Part shown: piece after piece, positions 56,576-64,000 of the stretch
Layout: each line of letters starts with the position of its first letter
How positions within the stretch are numbered: position 1 is the first letter of the stretch
Source of the DNA: Mucilaginibacter_A sp964236465
GTDB lineage: Bacteria > Bacteroidota > Bacteroidia > Sphingobacteriales > Sphingobacteriaceae
Length of the DNA: 64,000 bases
Assembly: GCA_964236465.1 (NCBI GenBank)
Contig: CAXSBZ010000014.1
Coordinates: 11,749 to 75,748 of the forward strand
Reading direction: 5' to 3'
Position numbers and translations under genes: made by a program
The notes under the pieces: model-generated
Told to the model about the DNA's origin: nothing
Database searches by the model: none
What the model saw: the letters and a program-made list of their open reading frames with translations, nothing else

Positions 56576-57775
56576 ATGAAAAACAAGTTTATGTTTGCCA
56601 CCGGCATTGAAAATAGTTATCCTACTGTTTTTATCGATGGAAAAAAAGTGCGTGTGGATGAGTTGGAAAAAACCGGCCATTATAAAAGATGGCAGGAAGA
56701 TTTTCAGCTGGTAAAAGAAATGGGTGTTGAGTTTTTAAGGTACGGGCCACCATACTTTTCTACCCATATCGGCCCCGGCCAGTACAATTGGAGTTTTGCA
56801 GATGATACTTTTGCCCGCTTAAAAGAATTACAGATTACACCCATTGTTGATCTTTGCCACTTTGGCGTTCCGGATTGGCTGGATAATTTTCAAAACCCTG
56901 ATTTTCCGCAATATTTTGCAGAATATGCTTTGGCTTTTGCCAACCGGTATCCACACCTGAAATTCTATACACCTGTTAACGAGATATTTGTAGCTGCTTC
57001 TTTTTCAGGCCAGTACGGCTGGTGGAACGAAAGTTTGGCGGATGATAAAAGCTTTGTTACCGCCTTAAAACATCTTTGCAAAGCCAACGTGTTGGCGATG
57101 GAAATGATTGTAAAAGTGCAGCCCGACGTTACTTTTATCCAAAGTGAATCATCAGAATATTTTCATCCTGAAGATCCAAGTTGCTGTGCGCAGGCAGATT
57201 TTCTCAACCTAAAACGTTTTTTATCGCTTGATCTTTCTTACGCACATTCCATCAAAGTTCCGCATTATAAATATTTGATGGAAAACGGGATGACGGATGC
57301 AGAATATGAATGGTTTATGAACAACCAAATTCGTGGAAAATGTATCATGGGCACAGATTATTATGCTTCCAACGAGCACATTGTCCATGCAGATGGCTCA
57401 ACCAGTGCATCCGGAGAAATATTTGGTTATTATGTGATCACCCAGCAATATTACACCCGTTACCGCTTGCCGGTGATGCACACAGAAACCAACATTGCTG
57501 AGCCAGATTCGGTAAGTTGGCTGCAAAAAGAATGGGCAAATCTATACCAGTTGAACAAGGACGGATTTCCGATTGTAGGTTTCACCTGGTACGGTTTGCT
57601 GGATCAAGTGGACTGGAATACGGCACTTAGGCAAAACAACGGCACCGTAAATCCGCTTGGTTTGTATAATTTGGACCGGCAAATCCGTCCGGTTGGTATA
57701 GCTTACAAAAAACTGATTACAGATTGGCGGTCGGCGTTAGAACAAGAACCTTACAGTTTAAGTATCGTCCCATGA
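56576..57775 (+). CDS. GH1-like glycoside hydrolase
   Basis: 399 residues, shorter than canonical family-1 beta-glucosidases (~450). The barrel shows VEFLRYGPPYFSTHIGPGQY, VDLCHFGVPDWLDN, the acid/base in FYTPVNEIFVAA (Glu136, a Thr-Pro-Val-Asn-Glu variant of TFNEP) and a probable nucleophile Glu304 in VMHTETNIAEP. FTWYGLLDQVDWN near the end resembles the aglycone region. There is no signal peptide, so it acts in the cytosol. Together with the upstream SDR it probably processes an oxidised or modified glycoside, but the substrate is unknown. Confidence 0.8.
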   Translation: MKNKFMFATGIENSYPTVFIDGKKVRVDELEKTGHYKRWQEDFQLVKEMGVEFLRYGPPYFSTHIGPGQYNWSFADDTFARLKELQITPIVDLCHFGVPDWLDNFQNPDFPQYFAEYALAFANRYPHLKFYTPVNEIFVAASFSGQYGWWNESLADDKSFVTALKHLCKANVLAMEMIVKVQPDVTFIQSESSEYFHPEDPSCCAQADFLNLKRFLSLDLSYAHSIKVPHYKYLMENGMTDAEYEWFMNNQIRGKCIMGTDYYASNEHIVHADGSTSASGEIFGYYVITQQYYTRYRLPVMHTETNIAEPDSVSWLQKEWANLYQLNKDGFPIVGFTWYGLLDQVDWNTALRQNNGTVNPLGLYNLDRQIRPVGIAYKKLITDWRSALEQEPYSLSIVP

Positions 57776-57784
57776 TTTTTATCC

Positions 57785-57798
57785 GATAAAAGAAGCAT
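57785..57798 (+). repeat. Dispersed repeat half-site after the GH1-like gene
   Basis: GATAAAAGAAGCAT, between convergent gene ends. Confidence 0.8.
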
Positions 57799-57800
57799 CG

Positions 57801-58292
57801 TTAAAAACCAAAAGCAGCATCAGCATCAGGGCAATCTACCTTGGTGCTTTTTCTTTCTCCGCCGATGGTTACATGCATCATATTGATCTGCTCCGGGTGC
57901 AGTTCGTACAACAAATCATCGTGTATATTGAGCTGTTTAATGCGGTCAATTCCTTTTACTTCAAAATAACTCCAGGTGCCGTCTTCCTGGATTTCGTAGC
58001 CGACATAAGCAAGGTTTAAAATTTTTCCATCAGCACGAATGATTAAATGTTTCTTCACATAATCATTTATTAGCTTGTTGGTCAGCATTTTATCTTTTGG
58101 TTTGATAATATCCAATTTTGTATGAAATTGTTTTTCCAACGCTTTCTCCAGGTCATCAGAAAACATCCGGCAACTGATTTCTACGGAATGGTTAGTTGGA
58201 TTTTGCTTGATTTCGGTAACGCTAACATAGAAAGGGTGAAACAGCCTCAGCCAAAAAAGTAAAAAAGTGGGTAACATCTGTGTTTTGATCAA
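57801..58292 (-). CDS. DUF6702-type protein
   Basis: 163 residues with a hydrophobic N-terminus (MLPTFLLFWLRLFHPFYVSV) that is a signal peptide or anchor. The core starts HPFYVSVTEI, contains VEISCRMFSDDLEKALEKQF and ends with ELHPEQINMMHVTIGGERKS, matching what I know as DUF6702. The fold is probably a small beta-sandwich, and the function is unknown. It is divergent from the HupE/UreJ-like gene 54 bp away, a neighbourhood I expect to recur in Bacteroidota. Confidence 0.72.
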   Translation of the reverse strand: MIKTQMLPTFLLFWLRLFHPFYVSVTEIKQNPTNHSVEISCRMFSDDLEKALEKQFHTKLDIIKPKDKMLTNKLINDYVKKHLIIRADGKILNLAYVGYEIQEDGTWSYFEVKGIDRIKQLNIHDDLLYELHPEQINMMHVTIGGERKSTKVDCPDADAAFGF

Positions 58293-58335
58293 AAATTATC
58301 TTTCCAAAAAAAGGTATAATTACGCTTAAAAACGA

Positions 58336-58349
58336 ATACTGTTTTTATG
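58336..58349 (-). repeat. Dispersed repeat half-site overlapping a start codon
   Basis: ATACTGTTTTTATG; the final ATG is the start codon of the HupE/UreJ-like gene. Confidence 0.7.
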
Positions 58350-58937
58350 TCTGATTTTTCCTTGTACTTCCAATTAGGTTTACAGCACATTTGCGATTGG
58401 AAAGGTTATGACCATATTCTTTTTGTAACCGTTTTGTGCGGCGTTTACCAGCTTTCCGATTGGCGGAAAGTGCTGGTATTGGTCACCGCTTTTACCATTG
58501 GCCATTCAATTACGCTGGCTTTAAGTGTGTTCAATATCATCCGCATCAATACTTCTGTAATCGAGTTTTTGATTCCGGTAACCATCGTTTTAACAGCCTT
58601 AAAAAACATCGATAAAAGAAGCATCCCGCAAAAAACCATCAACCCAACTTATTTTTTGGCTTTATTTTTTGGGTTGATACACGGTTTGGGCTTTTCCAGT
58701 TATTTAAAAAGTTTGCTGGGGAAAAGCACCGGGATTGTACCGCAATTATTTGCTTTCAACCTCGGTTTGGAGTGCGGGCAGATCGTGATTGTAATTTCTG
58801 TATTACTTTTGGCTTTTTTGCTGATCAGAACCTTCAAAATTAAAGCTGCCAATTGGAGTTTTTTTCTATCTTCGGCTATCTTCGGCATTGCATTGATGAT
58901 GTGCATAGATCGTTTTCAACAAATAATTTTCAGATGA
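58347..58937 (+). CDS. HupE/UreJ family membrane protein
   Basis: 196 residues with about seven hydrophobic helices. Family motifs are visible: GLQHICDWKGYDHILFVTVL near the start, AFTIGHSITLALS and LFFGLIHGLGFSSYL, with paired histidines inside helices. HupE/UreJ proteins are nickel (or other metal) permease-like proteins linked to hydrogenase and urease clusters in proteobacteria. No nickel enzyme is encoded here, so substrate and role are open. It overlaps the M1 peptidase start by 4 bp (ATGA). A repeat half-site (58611-58624) is read as DKRSI. Confidence 0.85.
   Translation: MSDFSLYFQLGLQHICDWKGYDHILFVTVLCGVYQLSDWRKVLVLVTAFTIGHSITLALSVFNIIRINTSVIEFLIPVTIVLTALKNIDKRSIPQKTINPTYFLALFFGLIHGLGFSSYLKSLLGKSTGIVPQLFAFNLGLECGQIVIVISVLLLAFLLIRTFKIKAANWSFFLSSAIFGIALMMCIDRFQQIIFR
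58611..58624 (+). repeat. Dispersed repeat half-site inside the HupE-like gene
   Basis: GATAAAAGAAGCAT, exact consensus in coding DNA. Confidence 0.75.
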
Positions 58938-61273
58938 AAAAAATTTACTTCGCTATTTCCTGTTTTTTCCTGATCGGTTCTGCTGCGCGAGCACAGTACG
59001 ACAACAACCCTGGTTCTAATCACGGCAACAAATTTGAACAATTGGGCACCATGATCTCCGACCCGAATATGTACCGTTCCGCTTCCGGCGCGCCCGGCCC
59101 GAAATACTGGCAGCAGCGTGCCGATTATGAAATCAATGCAACACTAAACGATGACAAGCAGCGTTTGAACGGAACAGAAACCATCACTTATTACAATAAT
59201 TCCCCTGATCCGCTAACGTATTTGTGGCTGCAACTGGATGAAAACCAGCACCGTAAAGATTCGCAGGGCAGCACTACCGGCGAAAGCAAAATGCAGGACA
59301 AGATGAGTTTGCGCCAGCTGCAATCCATCATGGGCAACAACCTGGATTTGGGCGATCACGTTTTGAGTGTGAAAGACGCTAACGGAAATGCCGTACCTTT
59401 CACCATTAATGAAACCATGATGCGTTTGGAATTGCCCAAAACTTTGATGCCCGGTGAAAAATTTAAGTTTAAAGTGGCTTGGTTTTATAATATATCTGAT
59501 CGCTTAACTATTGGTGGGAGAGGCGGTTACGAATACTTCCCGGAGGACAAAAATTATTTATACACCATGACGCAGTGGTATCCGCGGATGGCTGTTTACA
59601 GTGATTTCCAGGGCTGGCAAAACAAGCAGTTTATTGGTAGTGGCGAATTTGCCTTGGCTTTCGGAAACTTTAAAGTGAATATCAATGTTCCGGCAGATCA
59701 TGTAGTTGGCGCAACAGGTTTGTGCCAAAATTATAATCAAACCTTATCTGCAGCACAATTAAAACGCTGGAACCAAGCGCAGAATACCAAAGAACCAATC
59801 GAAATTGTTACGCTAAACGAAGTACAACAAGCCATGAAAGGCCACATGCAAGCACGCAAAACCTGGGTTTATGCAGCCGAAAATGTCCGTGATTTTGCCT
59901 GGGTTTCTTCGCGGCGCATTGTTTGGGACGGCATGTCAACCCAAATAGAAGGCGGCAAAAAAGTAATGGCAATGTCGTATTATGGGCCGGAAGCCTATGC
60001 ACTTTACCGCCGGTATTCTACCAAAGTGGTGGCGCATACGCTTAAAGTTTATTCGCAGCACACATTCCCGTATCCGTATCCAAGTGCAATTTCTGTTGAA
60101 GCATCCAACGGAATGGAATATCCGATGATCTGTTTTAACTATGGCCGGACGGAAAAAGACGGAACTTATAGCGAATCAACCAAAAACGGCATGATCGGCG
60201 TGATCACACATGAAGTTGGCCATAACTTTTTCCCGATGATCGTGAATTCTGATGAGCGGCAATGGACTTGGATGGATGAAGGTTTGAACACTTTTTGTCA
60301 GTTTTTGGCCGAGCAGGACTGGGACAATAATTTCCCGTCGCAGCGCGGCCCGGCTTATAAAATTGCGGATTACATGAAACTGCCGAAAAATGAGCTGGAG
60401 CCGATCATGACGAATTCAGAAAACATTGCCCGTTTCGGGCCGAATGCGTACGCCAAACCGGCAACAGCTTTGAATATTTTGCGCGAAACTGTGATGGGCA
60501 GAAAACTGTTTGATTACGCTTTCAAAACTTATGCGCAGCGCTGGGCTTTTAAACATCCAACGCCTGCAGATTTTTTCAGGACGATGGAGGATGCATCTGC
60601 TGTTGATCTGGATTGGTTTTGGCGCGGCTGGTTTTACGGCACAGATCCGGTTGATATTTCGCTGGATAGCGTGAAACTTTATACGCTCAATACAAAAAAC
60701 CCGGAGATTAGTTCGCAATATGACCGCGCGCAATTTGACCGTAACCTGCAAAGCATCAGTATGCAGCGTAACCGTGAAGCAGGAACACGTTTTGCCGTAG
60801 AAGCAGATTCTTCTTTGAAAGATTTTTATAGCAAATTTGATCGTTTTGCTGCTACGCCTTTAACTAAAGAGAGTTACCAGGCAATGTACAAGGCTTTATC
60901 TCCGGAGGAAAAAAACTTTTATGAAAGTAAAAACTATTTTTACCAGCTTACCATGAGCAACAAAGGCGGCCTGGTGATGCCGGTGATTATAGAATGGACT
61001 TATGCAGATGGAAGCAAAGAAACGGAACGGATTTCTGCCTACATTTGGCGAAAAAATGAACAAAAAATTACCAAGGTTTTTGCCAAGACTAAAGAAATAA
61101 AATCCATTAAACTGGATCCGTATCGTGAAACAGGCGATATTGATGAAGACAACAACAGCTGGCCCAGAACGTTAATGCCAACCCGGTTTGAGTTGTTTAA
61201 ACAGCAAAACCTGCCGCGTGGTGCAACTTCCGGTGCTAATCCCATGCAGCAATCCACAAAAAAACAGCCGTAA
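58934..61273 (+). CDS. Secreted M1 family metallopeptidase, long form
   Basis: 779 residues from the ATG at 58934, which directly precedes a signal peptide (MKKIYFAISCFFLIGSAARAQ). An N-terminal beta domain with GTETITYYNNSPD precedes the zinc site HEVGH at residues 426-430, with the distal Glu in WTWMDEGLNTF and the GMEYP motif at about residue 393. A C-terminal extension of about 200 residues is helical and charged. It is a paralogue of the product at 23635. It probably trims peptides in the periplasm or at the outer membrane. The TAA stop lies within a repeat half-site. Confidence 0.9.
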   Translation: MKKIYFAISCFFLIGSAARAQYDNNPGSNHGNKFEQLGTMISDPNMYRSASGAPGPKYWQQRADYEINATLNDDKQRLNGTETITYYNNSPDPLTYLWLQLDENQHRKDSQGSTTGESKMQDKMSLRQLQSIMGNNLDLGDHVLSVKDANGNAVPFTINETMMRLELPKTLMPGEKFKFKVAWFYNISDRLTIGGRGGYEYFPEDKNYLYTMTQWYPRMAVYSDFQGWQNKQFIGSGEFALAFGNFKVNINVPADHVVGATGLCQNYNQTLSAAQLKRWNQAQNTKEPIEIVTLNEVQQAMKGHMQARKTWVYAAENVRDFAWVSSRRIVWDGMSTQIEGGKKVMAMSYYGPEAYALYRRYSTKVVAHTLKVYSQHTFPYPYPSAISVEASNGMEYPMICFNYGRTEKDGTYSESTKNGMIGVITHEVGHNFFPMIVNSDERQWTWMDEGLNTFCQFLAEQDWDNNFPSQRGPAYKIADYMKLPKNELEPIMTNSENIARFGPNAYAKPATALNILRETVMGRKLFDYAFKTYAQRWAFKHPTPADFFRTMEDASAVDLDWFWRGWFYGTDPVDISLDSVKLYTLNTKNPEISSQYDRAQFDRNLQSISMQRNREAGTRFAVEADSSLKDFYSKFDRFAATPLTKESYQAMYKALSPEEKNFYESKNYFYQLTMSNKGGLVMPVIIEWTYADGSKETERISAYIWRKNEQKITKVFAKTKEIKSIKLDPYRETGDIDEDNNSWPRTLMPTRFELFKQQNLPRGATSGANPMQQSTKKQP

Positions 61274-61282
61274 AAGAAGCAT
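61269..61282 (+). repeat. Dispersed repeat half-site overlapping the M1 peptidase stop codon
   Basis: CGTAAAAGAAGCAT; TAA at 61271-61273 is the stop. Confidence 0.7.
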
Positions 61283-61319
61283 TGCGTTTTTAATATCTTT
61301 AAAAAAGGATCAGACATAG

Positions 61320-61351
61320 AAAAGCCGAAACATTATCTGTTTCGGCTTTTT
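61320..61351. terminator. Terminator between the convergent M1 peptidase and lipoprotein genes
   Basis: AAAAGCCGAAACA and TGTTTCGGCTTTT pair over 13 bp with a 5-nt loop and a T-run. Confidence 0.9.
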
Positions 61352-61383
61352 AGTTGCTGCTAATCTATGCGGGATTATGCTGC

Positions 61384-61554
61384 TTATCTTTTCAAAGTAT
61401 CATTTGGCGGAACACTATTTTGAATATTATTTGTACTGTCGCCGGCTCTAACCGTGTCCTGCCGTTCCATACCATAATTCTTATGTTTTTCATTACATGC
61501 TGTGGTGATGCAGAGAATAGCCAAGACAGAAAGTAGGATAAATTTGTTTTTCAT
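61384..61554 (-). CDS. Small lipoprotein, 56 residues
   Basis: From the ATG at 61554 the product has a lysine-containing start, a hydrophobic stretch (FILLSVLAILCITTAC) and a lipobox cysteine at residue 20, followed by a short polar tail (NEKHKNYGMERQD...). Longer upstream in-frame starts would hide the signal sequence. It is predicted to be a lipid-anchored envelope peptide. No family is recognised, but size and lipobox make it a credible gene. A repeat half-site sits 1 bp before the start. Confidence 0.65.
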   Translation of the reverse strand: MKNKFILLSVLAILCITTACNEKHKNYGMERQDTVRAGDSTNNIQNSVPPNDTLKR

Positions 61555-61555
61555 G

Positions 61556-61569
61556 ATGCTTCTTTTACC
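61556..61569 (-). repeat. Dispersed repeat half-site next to the lipoprotein start
   Basis: ATGCTTCTTTTACC; on the minus strand GGTAAAAGAAGCAT ends 1 bp before the ATG, the same placement as upstream of tal. Confidence 0.75.
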
Positions 61570-61651
61570 AGTGTAAAATTGAATAAATAAGATTCTTACG
61601 TTTAACATGCAATAAACAAAAAGTTTATTTTAATTTACAGTTTATCTACAA

Positions 61652-64000
61652 TTAGCGTATTACGGTAACATATCCGCCATAGTTTTTGGTGCCATCTCTT
61701 AAGTTTAAAACGTAATAATAGGTGCCAACAGGCACTTCTTCACCTTTGTAGCGGCCATCCCAAGCTGTGCCATAACCAATGGAGTGGAACATCAGGATAC
61801 CATAACGGTTGTAGATATCCATAATGCAATCCGGATATCTATCCAGGTTTTGAATATTCCATACATCGTTTACACCATCATTATTAGGGGTGAAAGTATT
61901 TGGGATCACCGGGATTTTTAAAATCCTGATCGAAACCGTATCCGTTGCCGAACAGCTGTCGGCAGAAGTAACGGTAAGCCTGTAAGTAATATCATCCGCA
62001 GGTGAAGCAACCGGCCGGGCAATATTAGGGTTGCTCAAACCGGTAGCTGGTGTCCATTTATAAGTTAAACCTTTGCCCGTTGCTTTTGGTGATAAAGTTA
62101 CCGATTCGCCAATGTGTACACTTTTATTGGCACCAGCATCAACAGTTGGCGTTGGGTTTACGGTGATGTTTTGCGTAACAGAATCGGCACAACCGCTTTC
62201 TGAAGTAAATACATATTTGATCGGGTGCACACCAACTCCGGCAGCAGCAGGCGAAAACAATCCGTCAGCCGTTACGCCAGCCCCTGAATATACACCTTTG
62301 CCTTTATTGCCGCTAACATCTTTGGCCTGCGTAAACTGGATTGGCGAAACTTCCTCACAAATGCTTCCTAAAGCCGTAAAAACTACTTTTGGCGCAGCAT
62401 TTACGGTGATGGTTTTTTCTGTAATATCAACACAGGTGATACCGGAATAAGCCAGCAAACGGATGGTGTAGGTTTGGGAAGCCGGTGCATTAAAAGCAGG
62501 GTACTGATGGATGTACTGCTGGCCTGCAACCGGATATAGATAAGTTTCTGCAACTGTCGGGTGGTTTTGATAATCAAAATACCATTCTAATTTAGTAATG
62601 CGGCCAACATCTACAGAAGATTGATTTTGAAAAATCACCGGCACATTACTGCAAAGGTTTTTGGTGTTAGCGATATCAAATGCAGCTTTCGGCATTGAAC
62701 CATTTACCAGGAAATCTTTTGTAACTGATGCAGAGCTGCCATCGCTTGCGGTAATCGTTTCTGTAACATGATAAAGCTGTGCTTTGATAAAACGATGTGT
62801 CGGATTTTTTAAGGTTGAAGTATTTGGGTTGGCAGAAGTAGCATCTGCATCATCAAAATTCCACAAATAAGTTAAGGTAATGTTTGTGGCAACACTATCA
62901 GCGGTTAAATCAGTAAACTGCGAAGACAAATCTGTTTTACAGACATCAGGCAGTTTAAAATTCGGTTTAACACCGGGTTTGGCAATCACTGATTGTGTAA
63001 TCACGGATGAGCAACCTTGATCGGAAATAACCGTGAGCGTAACCTGATAAGTTCCGGCGGCGGCATAAATATGTTCAAAAGGTTTGCCGTCGGTATGGGT
63101 TTCTGTTTTGCCATCACTAAAATCCCATTTCCAAGATACAATTTTGCCTGCTGCGATGGTTGAAGCATCTTTAATGATCACCGCAAAATCTTTAAAAACA
63201 GAATTTGTATAGGTAAAAACAGCATTCGGCAAATTGTTGATTTTGATGTATTGCTGCTTGGTGGTTTGGCAACCGCTTTCTGATATGGCCGTCAAACTCA
63301 CGGTATCTGTGCCCGGAACGGTATAAGTATGCACCGGATTTTTCAGGGTAGAAGTGCTGCCGTCGCCAAATTTCCAGATCCAGCTTTTAACAGTTTTACT
63401 GCTATCGGTGCTTTTATCCACAAAACTTACTTCAGTACCAACGCAAACGCTTGCAGGCATGGTAAAGGCCGTAACCGGTGCACTGTAAACGTCGAATGGA
63501 AAATTGAAATTCTGATCGCCCAAAGTACAACCACCGGTAGAAGGCGGCAAGTCAGCAACAATATTAACGGTATAAGCACCAGATTTGGTAAATATACCAG
63601 GTTTTGGAATTTTATAAACGTAGTAAGGCTGGCCGTTAATGGTAGTATCCCGGGCAACCGGATTGGTTGAAGTAATTACGGTATTGGATGGATTAATTGT
63701 CCAGACAATTTTTTTAGTAGGGACATTTAAGGTAAGCTGTAGATTATAAGTATCATAAACGCAGGCTGAGGTAATTTGCAGATTAGATACCGGGTCAACC
63801 GCGTTGGCTGTCAGCGTTGTGGCTAAATTCGTTCCAGCGGAATAAGAATAGGATTCTACAGCACCAAAACCATAAGCAACGGCGTTGAACCCGTCATCAG
63901 CCGTCAAGTTAAAATTGTTGGTACGGTAATTATTCAGGTTGAGTTGCAGGTAAGAATAACCCGGCAATGCTGTTAATGGTGCAAAAGGTGTGGTTGGTGC
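61652..64000 (-). CDS. Large PKD-repeat protein with T9SS type B sorting domain (partial, runs off right edge)
   Basis: At least 782 residues are visible and the frame stays open to the window edge, so the N-terminus is missing. Several PKD domains show the SWKWDFSDG and WIWKFGDGSTST cores with TYTVPGTDTVSLT-type strands. Further Ig-like modules follow (CADSVTQNITV, then ANKSVHIGESVTL). The C-terminal ~85 residues form the gliding-motility-associated type B domain: PNTFTPNNDGVNDVWNI, DIYNRYGILMFHS, GTYYYVLNL and a final GGYVTVIR. The protein is expected to be exported by T9SS and displayed as an adhesin-like surface molecule. A repeat core (63212-63225) is read as NAVFTY. Confidence 0.9.
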   Translation of the reverse strand, partial: APTTPFAPLTALPGYSYLQLNLNNYRTNNFNLTADDGFNAVAYGFGAVESYSYSAGTNLATTLTANAVDPVSNLQITSACVYDTYNLQLTLNVPTKKIVWTINPSNTVITSTNPVARDTTINGQPYYVYKIPKPGIFTKSGAYTVNIVADLPPSTGGCTLGDQNFNFPFDVYSAPVTAFTMPASVCVGTEVSFVDKSTDSSKTVKSWIWKFGDGSTSTLKNPVHTYTVPGTDTVSLTAISESGCQTTKQQYIKINNLPNAVFTYTNSVFKDFAVIIKDASTIAAGKIVSWKWDFSDGKTETHTDGKPFEHIYAAAGTYQVTLTVISDQGCSSVITQSVIAKPGVKPNFKLPDVCKTDLSSQFTDLTADSVATNITLTYLWNFDDADATSANPNTSTLKNPTHRFIKAQLYHVTETITASDGSSASVTKDFLVNGSMPKAAFDIANTKNLCSNVPVIFQNQSSVDVGRITKLEWYFDYQNHPTVAETYLYPVAGQQYIHQYPAFNAPASQTYTIRLLAYSGITCVDITEKTITVNAAPKVVFTALGSICEEVSPIQFTQAKDVSGNKGKGVYSGAGVTADGLFSPAAAGVGVHPIKYVFTSESGCADSVTQNITVNPTPTVDAGANKSVHIGESVTLSPKATGKGLTYKWTPATGLSNPNIARPVASPADDITYRLTVTSADSCSATDTVSIRILKIPVIPNTFTPNNDGVNDVWNIQNLDRYPDCIMDIYNRYGILMFHSIGYGTAWDGRYKGEEVPVGTYYYVLNLRDGTKNYGGYVTVIR
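63212..63225 (+). repeat. Dispersed repeat core inside the PKD protein gene (ACAG variant)
   Basis: GGTAAAAACAGCAT. Confidence 0.5.

Noticed and set aside
401..63225. The dispersed repeat as a CRISPR array
   Set aside because: Copies are hundreds to thousands of bases apart, occur in both orientations and inside genes, and no cas gene is present.
1..64000. tRNA, rRNA or riboswitch genes
   Set aside because: No cloverleaf, rRNA-like or recognisable riboswitch sequence was seen in the gaps. Covariance-model searches were not possible, so a small RNA could have been missed.

Overview
The window is a gene-dense chromosomal segment from a member of the Bacteroidota, most likely a Sphingobacteriales/Sphingobacteriaceae-type bacterium. 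The evidence is: two proteins with the type B sorting domain of the type IX secretion system (T9SS) plus a PorP/SprF protein, a SecD-SecF fusion, a Rho factor with a long low-complexity N-terminal extension, several Bacteroidota-type families of unknown function (DUF4251, DUF6702, DUF7009), and -7 boxes matching the Bacteroidota promoter consensus TAnnTTTG. No rRNA, tRNA, CRISPR array, transposase or prophage gene was recognised. Taxon and family names come from reading the sequence, not from a database search.

Layout. 1-3.6 kb: two GT2 glycosyltransferases, a VapC-like toxin-antitoxin pair, a secreted dienelactone hydrolase and a decayed MRJP/gluconolactonase-like gene. 3.6-4.6 kb: AT-rich DNA without a convincing gene. 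4.6-7.6 kb: a T9SS surface cassette (Ig-like protein, type B cargo, PorP/SprF). 7.6-8.7 kb: a 48-residue small protein and an overlapping two-gene unit with a retropepsin-like protein. 8.8-12.5 kb: fdhD, a DUF7009 gene and a YdeP/FdhF-like molybdopterin oxidoreductase. 12.6-15.4 kb: small, mostly unknown genes. 15.4-31.7 kb: housekeeping (accD, fbaA, type II NADH dehydrogenase, secDF, folA, an M1 peptidase, thyA, ispE, an LptF/G-type permease, tgt). 31.8-46.7 kb: a glycosyltransferase, an ECF sigma factor, rsmG, dprA, a SixA-like phosphatase, polX, sppA, folK, purS, pssA, rho, pyrF. 46.9-55.7 kb: a nearly complete glucose-6-phosphate/pentose phosphate gene set (ROK glucokinase, tkt, rpiB, tal, HAD phosphatase, gnd, zwf, pgl). 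55.8-61.6 kb: an SDR + GH1-like pair, a DUF6702/HupE-like/M1 peptidase cluster and a small lipoprotein. 61.7-64 kb: the C-terminal part of a large PKD-repeat type B T9SS cargo protein running off the right edge.

The outstanding signal is a dispersed short repeat with half-site GATAAAAGAAGCAT (variant GATAAAAACAGTAT), often extended 5' to TTTTAGGTnGATAAAA. I found about 30 copies between genes and around 20 inside genes, on both strands and in several reading frames. Some are paired head to head into near-perfect palindromes (12532-12565, 18525-18572) or into inverted pairs around 35-42 bp (3126-3188, 49668-49737). They cluster at gene ends, sometimes including the stop codon. This resembles the genomic behaviour of DNA uptake sequences, or of a polar chromosome-organisation motif or REP-like element. 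I do not recognise it as a described element. dprA, a natural-transformation gene, lies in the same window.

Secondary points: the tgt product appears to have lost the three cysteines of the zinc site, DUF7009 sits between fdhD and its likely client enzyme, the MRJP-like gene has an in-frame stop, and several operons are tightly overlapped.
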